Positions 58,358-64,000 of a stretch of DNA of 64,000 bases are shown here, piece after piece. A program made the translations under genes and the position numbers. The first letter of the stretch is position 1; the number at the start of each line of letters is the position of its first letter. The notes under the pieces were generated by a model, which saw only the letters and a program-made list of their open reading frames with translations, did no database searches and was not told where the DNA came from. The stretch comes from Rhizophagus irregularis (Eukaryota; Glomeromycota; Glomeromycetes; Glomerales; Glomeraceae): assembly GCF_026210795.1 (NCBI RefSeq), contig NC_089444.1, forward strand, positions 3,524,501-3,588,500. Reading direction: 5' to 3'.

Positions 58358-61300
58358 ATGTCAACACATCAAGCAAGAAGTGCCCAACACAGACAAGTCA
58401 TCCGATCAGTTTTAGCTGAACTCAAGCAGGTACCTGTCAAATCCATCCTATATCCCCGCTCAAATGCAAAATTGCAGGAATATGAGGATGAGATCCGCCA
58501 AATCCGTGAAGCACAAGCGGCGGTAACCAATGAAGAGATAACCCGCATGATGCAAATTGACCCAGACCCACATTATGAGGTAGTCTTTGAACGTCGTGAT
58601 CAGGTACGTATAGGAAAGGAGTTAACAGACTCAAACTTTACGGCTGATATTGCTATAGGAACACCTGGAGAGCATGACTATGCTTCATTTCTTACAGCAC
58701 ACAGTCAAACAATCCAGAATATTCTTCGGGATGAAAGAAATCGATTGGGATCAATAAAAGTAAGAATTGGAATATTTGCCACAATAATACGTTTAGATTC
58801 TTACCTTGAGGGATTATTCGGAGATGGTAACTTTAGTGAAGATGATGGAGTAGAGTATATCTACAGATATAACATACCATTTAAAACTCGCAATATGCCA
58901 ATCCTACCATCAACAGATATTAATGGTACATTTAACTTTGCATTAGCAAGAATCATGCAGAAAGTAGAAGACTATGTAAATTACAGCTCAGGTTGGGAAT
59001 TCTATCGTGTAGAAAAAATATTTATAGAAATCTCGCAATTCCAACCACCCACAGGAGCAGGACATATACCACTCCCAAAAGATCTTGCCACGAAAAAGGG
59101 AGTAGTAAATCCAGCTAATGATGATGACAAATGCTTCCAGTGGGCAATCCTAGCAGCATTACATCCAGTAGAAAAGAACGCAGAAAGAATTTCCAAGTAT
59201 AAGGAGTATGTAAATGAGTTAAACTTTGAAGGTATCGAATTTCCAGTACAAGCTGATGAGGTAATTCTAAGAAGATTTGAGCGACAGAACCCAACTATTG
59301 CCCTCTGCATCTGTGAATGGCGTGACCACCGCCTATGTCCAATATATGTTACCGATAGGGATGATGCAGAGGGCCGTAAAATAATAGATTTAGTACTTAT
59401 CAGTAACGGGAAAAGCAGCACTATTGCTGGATTAAGAATATGAGCCGTTTAGTAAATAAACGTACAAAAGATGGACATGCAACATTTGTCTGCCGATGGT
59501 GTATCTCCCACTTCACACATCAACAAGAAATCCATGACAAACATGTAGCAATATGTCGAGGATTAAAGAAAACCCCACAAGCAGACCGAATGCCATCAGT
59601 AAAGAAAGGAAATGATATATATGAATTCAAGAACTGGAAACGCCACATGCAAGTCCCATATTACTTTGTTGCAGACTTTGAAGCCCTAGTAATGGACATA
59701 CCACCCACAGATGAAGACAAAGATAAGAAAACCAAGAAAGTACAAGAGCAAATCCCCTACTCATACTCGTATATTAAGGTAAGATATGATGGTGTAAGTG
59801 AATCACAGAAGATATTTACAGGAGAAAATGCAGCACAAAAATTTGTAATCGAAATGCTAAATGAGGCTGAAGCAATTCGCAATGAATTCAGAAACCCAAT
59901 GGAAATGATGCCATTAACAACCCAAGAGCAAGTAAGTTATGATAATGCAATAAACTGCTGGATATGTCGCAACCCCTTAGATGGAAATAAAGTAAGAGAC
60001 CACTGCCATATTACAGGAAGGTATCGAGGTGCAGCACATAGAGGATGTAATCTTGACTTATCCATAAAACCTCGTGAAATGCATATCCCAGTAATCTTTC
60101 ACAATTTATCAGGATATGATGGACACATAATTATGCAAGGAATTGGTGCAATGGAATGTGAGGATGATATTGATCCTATCCCTTATAACATGGAAAAGTA
60201 TATGGCATTCAAGTTAGGTCCCCTCTGATTTATAGATAGCCTACAATTCATGAAATCAAGTCTCGACAAATTAGCATCCAACCTAGGTGCAGAAAAATGT
60301 AGAGCACAAGAATGTAGTAATCCACAACACTTATGGCGAATTGATGCAGGTAGATGCTTTGCACATCCCGAAAACTTTAAGATAACACGAAGTCAAATAC
60401 CACCTGAATTACTCGAGATTTATCTTAAGAAAGGTGTCTACCCGTATGAATATATGGATGACTGGAAAAAGTTCGAGAAAACTAGTTTACCACCTAAAGG
60501 AGCATTCTATAGCAAACTTAATGAAACCCACATTAGTGATAAAGAATACGAATATGCACAGTATGTATGGGAAAAAGCAGGATGTAAAACAATGCAAGAT
60601 TATCATGACATTTATCTCAAAACTGACATCCTCCTACTAGCCGATATATTTCAGAATTTCCGAAAAATGGCCTTGAAAAAATATGGGTTAGATCCTCTCT
60701 GGTACTATTCAACACCAGGCTTCGCATGGGATGCACTATTCTTAATGACAGGGCAAAGATTGGATCTTATAACTGACCAGGACATGTACATGATGGTAGA
60801 ACAAGGATTACGTGGTGGAATCTCTATGGTAAGTAAACGATATGCTCGTGCAAATAATCCAGGTATGGGAGAAGGTAAATGGACCACAGATAAGCCCAAG
60901 TCATCTATTCTATACTTAGACGCAAATAACCTGTATGGATGGGCCATGTTGCAATACTTACCTACAGGTAACTTCCACTGGATAAAGGAGGAAAACGAGT
61001 TATCTAACATTCAAAGGCAAATAGAAAGTAATGAAATACCAGATGATTCTTCTGAGGGATATATCCTTAAAGTCAAACTGGAGTACCCTCAAGCCCTCCA
61101 TTCACAACACACAGATTACCCCCTTGCACCAGAACGAATGAAGGTTAAGAAGGAATGGCTTAGTAAAAAGCAGCAGGAAATAATAGCACGTTCAGGACAA
61201 CGATATACACCCACGGATAAGCTCATCCCTAACCTATTTGATAAGGATGAATATGTAGTTCATTATAGAAATCTCCAGTATTATGTTAGCCAGGGCTTAG

Positions 61301-63339
61301 TAATCAAGAAGGTCTATGAAGCTATAAAATTCGAGCAGGCTCCATGGATGAAACCATATATAGAATTTAACACTGCCGAACGTGCTAAGGCTAAGAATGA
61401 TTTTGAGAAGGACTTCTATAAACTCATGAATAATAGTGTATTTGGTAAAACTATGGAAAATCTCAGGAAACGTGTACGTGTCTCAGTAGTACAACCCCAA
61501 ACCCATCCCAAGAAATATAAAAAGCTTACCTCAGATCCTGCATTCAAGGGTCGTAAAATATTCTCAGAAAATCTTGTTGCAATCCACCGACGAAAAGTAG
61601 AGGTAATGCTTAACCGTCCAACATATGTGGGTATGAGTGTGCTTGACCTTTCAAAGCTCTGTATGTTAGTGCCTCGACCCGTATCCGGATCAATCCGGAT
61701 TGATCCGGATTTTTTTTTTTTCGGATATCCGGATTTTTACGGTTTTCATCCGGATTATAATCCAGATGAAAAATATCCGGTTTGACCCGGAATCCGGATG
61801 AAATTTTTATTATTTTTTTTTATTAATAATAATTTTGCTGATCCATAAAGATCTATATCTAAATGATATTATGGCTTAATTATTTTTGCGCCTAATACCA
61901 ATTTTTTTATTAAAATTTATTAAATTTATATTTGTTATATTAAACTTTTTAATACAGTAAGTTTAAGAAGATTTTTCAATTATAATTTATTTATTGAAGT
62001 TTGTATCAGATTTTATTTAAATTTATACATTAACAAATAACAAATAATTTTAGATTTCACATTCAAAAGTTCAAAAGAAAAAAAACTTTATATTATTTTG
62101 TTGTATTGTTTTAAATGAAAAATTGTTCAATATTATAAATTTATATAATTATAACAACTTTTTTTAAAAATTAAAACTAGTGTTATATAATTTGATTCAA
62201 ATGATTCTTTAATTTTTGAAAGAAGAAACAAATCCTTAAAAAATTGCCTTACTAACCAACACATCTATTTATAGTAATCTTTAGCTGTATATAAAAATAT
62301 CTTGTTTAAAATTTCATAATTAGTTAATTTACAAAGAAATGTTAAACAATAGTCTGAGACAATGCTGAAATAATATGAAATTGTTTTAAATAAAAATATT
62401 TAATGAAATTGGAATTATGTAAATTTCGTAGTCTTGGATAATTTTGGCCAAATTTGTAATTCTGGCCGAAATTAACATCACGTGACACCGGAAAAATAGT
62501 TTAGCCACCGGGCAAAAAATTTTTTATCGGCTGGCATGAAAATTTAATGTTACACAATTTGTAATTCTGGCCGGCGTTATGAATTCTGACCAGAATTATT
62601 GCCGACCATTTGTAAATCCAATCCGGTTTCCGGTTTCTATCCGGATTATCTGATCCGGATTCAAAATCCGGGTCAATCCGGATATAATCCGGATTATTTT
62701 TTTGTGTAATCCGGATGACGGTTTTCATCCGGGTCGAAGCACTACTGTATGTATCAATTCTACTATGATACTCTTAAAGTACGATATGGTGAAAAAATCC
62801 AGTTATGTTATACAGATACAGACTCACTTCTCGTACAAATCCAAACTGAGGATATCAATGCAGACCTCATAGATATGGCAGACCAATTTGACTTCAGTGA
62901 TTATCCTAAAGATCATCCTGTACGAAAAGCATTAGGTGATAAGACTGACATAAATATGAAAATCCCAGGGAAATTTAAGGATGAATGTAATGGAGCAGTT
63001 ATAGCAGAATTTATTGGCCTCCGTCCCAAAATGTACTCCATTCTCAAGGTAGGGGATGAGACCACCAATCCAAAACATGGTATCCGTAAGGCTAAAGGTG
63101 TCCCCTCAAAGGTAGTTAAAAAAGAGTTCCACCATGAGCGGTATAATAAGGCACTCTTTGATCCTAAACATAATGATACAGTCACCTTTAGAGCAATCTG
63201 ATCTGATAGACATGCTATAAATGTTATAGAAATGTCGAAGGTGGGGTTATCCCCTATGGATGATAAAAAATGGATTGCACAAGATAATATCACAATGTAT
63301 GCACATGGAGATTATAGGATACCACAACTTGAAAATTAA
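58358..63339 (+). pseudogene. Polinton protein-primed DNA polymerase B, disrupted
   Basis: Collinear with Polinton pPolB over its length but broken four times: a frameshift between 59408 and 59419, an in-frame TGA at 60226-60228, a hAT insertion at 61667-62744, and a TGA at 63199-63201; the last stop is TAA at 63337-63339. Landmarks: N-terminal region with IPLPKDLATKKGVVN and CFQWAILAALHP; a Cys/His finger (CRWCISHF); ExoI VADFEAL; an endonuclease-VII-like Cys/His block (CWICRNP ... VRDHCHITGRYRGAAH); ExoII FHNLSGYDGH; motif A YLDANNLYGWAM; motif B KLMNNSVFGKTMENL; motif C CYTDTDSLL, after the insertion. Family role: replicates the element from a terminal-protein primer. Both TGA codons sit where an Arg (CGA) would be expected, consistent with CpG deamination. 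It converges on the integrase with overlapping stop codons. Confidence 0.9.
61667..62744. mobile_element. Non-autonomous hAT element inside the polymerase gene, 1078 bp
   Basis: Ends TAGTGCCTCGACCCG and CGGGTCGAAGCACTA (one mismatch). A perfect 8-bp target duplication CTGTATGT flanks it (61659-61666, 62745-62752). The polymerase frame upstream and downstream is collinear across the duplication, which defines both the borders and the insertion order. Same family as 19786-20724: subterminal ATCCGGAT repeats, TCACGTGAC, and an AATTCTGGCC-type block near the right end. No transposase. Confidence 0.9.
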
Positions 63340-64000
63340 TATAATATATGAGTAGGAGGCAGCATAGTATTAGATGGCACAACTAATAATTCTTCTCGAG
63401 TAAATATTTTTTTAGGTCCATCAGATAACCTATATATAACCGGCTGCCCATCAACAACTGTGGAAGATTCAATTGTATAAACTTTAGTAGACCATATTGG
63501 ATCAGTTGCACGTCTCCTACCTTGGTAATCTGAGTTATCAAGTAAGTATCTCACAAGAGAACCAGCTGGTAAACGTATTTCTTCTGCACCTACAGGTCTA
63601 TCCTTCCGAATTTTTGAAGGTAGTGCATACACTTGATCTTTCTGGATTGCCTCAACTGGAGACATACCTAGCAGACTAGTATTAGAATTATTTAGCTCAT
63701 TCACAATATCAGAAAGGTTCTTAACCCAGGCAGTATTCACACCTTCTGTAAGGAGTTCCTTTGCATCCTGTATTTTGAAAAGTCTCTCTGCTAAAGTTCG
63801 ATTATACCGTTCAACAATAGCCTGACTCTTATGAGTAGTACCCACCCGAATACGCACACCTTTTTCATCCATTAATCGGATAACTTCATCCTTAAATTCT
63901 GATCCCCATCTACTTGTAAAACTCTTGGCCAAATAAGCGGGCAGTCTGCTTTACTATAAATCTTTTTAAATGCCTTAGCAACACGTGCAGAGCTGTGATC
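63336..64000 (-). pseudogene. Polinton integrase (rve type), frameshifted, 5' end beyond window
   Basis: Minus strand; C-terminal about 220 residues visible. The core DDE domain is represented by PRVLQVD (second Asp) and, after a frameshift in the C-run at 63904-63907, SEFKDEVIRLM, HKSQAIVERYNRTLAERL (catalytic Glu), then MSPVEAI. The C-terminal part (LPAGSLVRYLL ... RATDPIWSTKVYTI ... RLSDGPKKIFTREELLVV) is the SH3/chromo-like domain found in Polinton and related integrases. Stop TAA at 63338-63336 overlaps the polymerase stop on the other strand by two bases. The frameshift indicates loss of function unless the read is wrong. Confidence 0.85.

Larger units (their letters stand above)
57480..64000. 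mobile_element. Partial, decayed Polinton/Maverick element
   Basis: Contains a protein-primed family-B DNA polymerase, a retroviral-type integrase in convergent orientation, and an accessory ORF, with higher GC than the surroundings. The right part continues beyond the window. Capsid, ATPase and protease genes are not in view. The left limit is approximate; no terminal inverted repeat could be recognised. Polymerase and integrase are both broken, so this copy is not autonomous. Confidence 0.8.

Noticed and set aside
57659..63339. Polinton genes as an independent free DNA virus genome
   Set aside because: No capsid genes are visible, the core genes are mutated, and a host-family hAT element is inserted, so it is an integrated decayed element.

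Overview
The window looks like nuclear DNA of an arbuscular mycorrhizal fungus, most likely Rhizophagus irregularis or a close relative (Glomeromycotina). The grounds are a very AT-rich sequence, short spliceosomal introns of about 65-105 nt with GTAAGT/GTATG donors, a MATA-HMG protein, tandem-duplicated TKL-like kinases of the glomeromycete type, a Polinton/Maverick element and many small inverted-repeat transposons. No tRNA, rRNA, CRISPR or bacterial operon was seen. Gene models were read by hand from frame continuity and splice signals.

Layout. 0.2-0.8 kb: an intact MATA-HMG gene (minus). 0.8-7.8 kb: non-genic, packed with MITE-like elements, including a nested pair. 7.86-15.5 kb (minus): an 11-exon gene for a ZNFX1-like SF1 helicase with NFX1-type zinc clusters, a RING-like segment and a C-terminal RZ finger; the exons sum to one open frame of 2295 codons. 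17.2 kb: a small multi-spanning membrane protein. 17.9-23.5 kb (minus): an intact ricin-B-lectin/aerolysin-like secreted protein and a frameshifted copy, separated by a non-autonomous hAT element. 25-27 kb: more MITEs. 27.6-32.1 kb and 40.0-45.8 kb (minus): two kinase genes with an unusual architecture. 32-40 kb between them: mostly non-coding, with a possible 49-aa secreted peptide, exon-like relics and an 0.8 kb repeat shared with 26 kb. 46-54.6 kb: gene-poor; 49.2-54.6 kb is almost free of CpG. 55.46-56.3 kb (minus): a regular array of micro-exon-like segments. 57.5-64.0 kb: part of a decayed Polinton with an F-box-like ORF, a broken protein-primed DNA polymerase B (shift, stops, and a hAT insertion with a clean 8-bp target duplication) and a convergent, frameshifted integrase that runs off the window.

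The most unusual content is the pair of kinase arrays. Each consists of 8 or 11 tandem exons, all phase 0-0 and all open, followed by one exon carrying the rest of a catalytic kinase. The exon boundary falls inside helix alphaC, so splicing all exons would give a string of kinase N-lobes ending in one full kinase (about 1322 and 1693 aa). In both arrays only the N-lobe next to the catalytic exon keeps a normal glycine-rich loop. Either a poly-N-lobe protein or a menu of exchangeable N-lobe exons would be compatible with the sequence; long-read RNA would decide.
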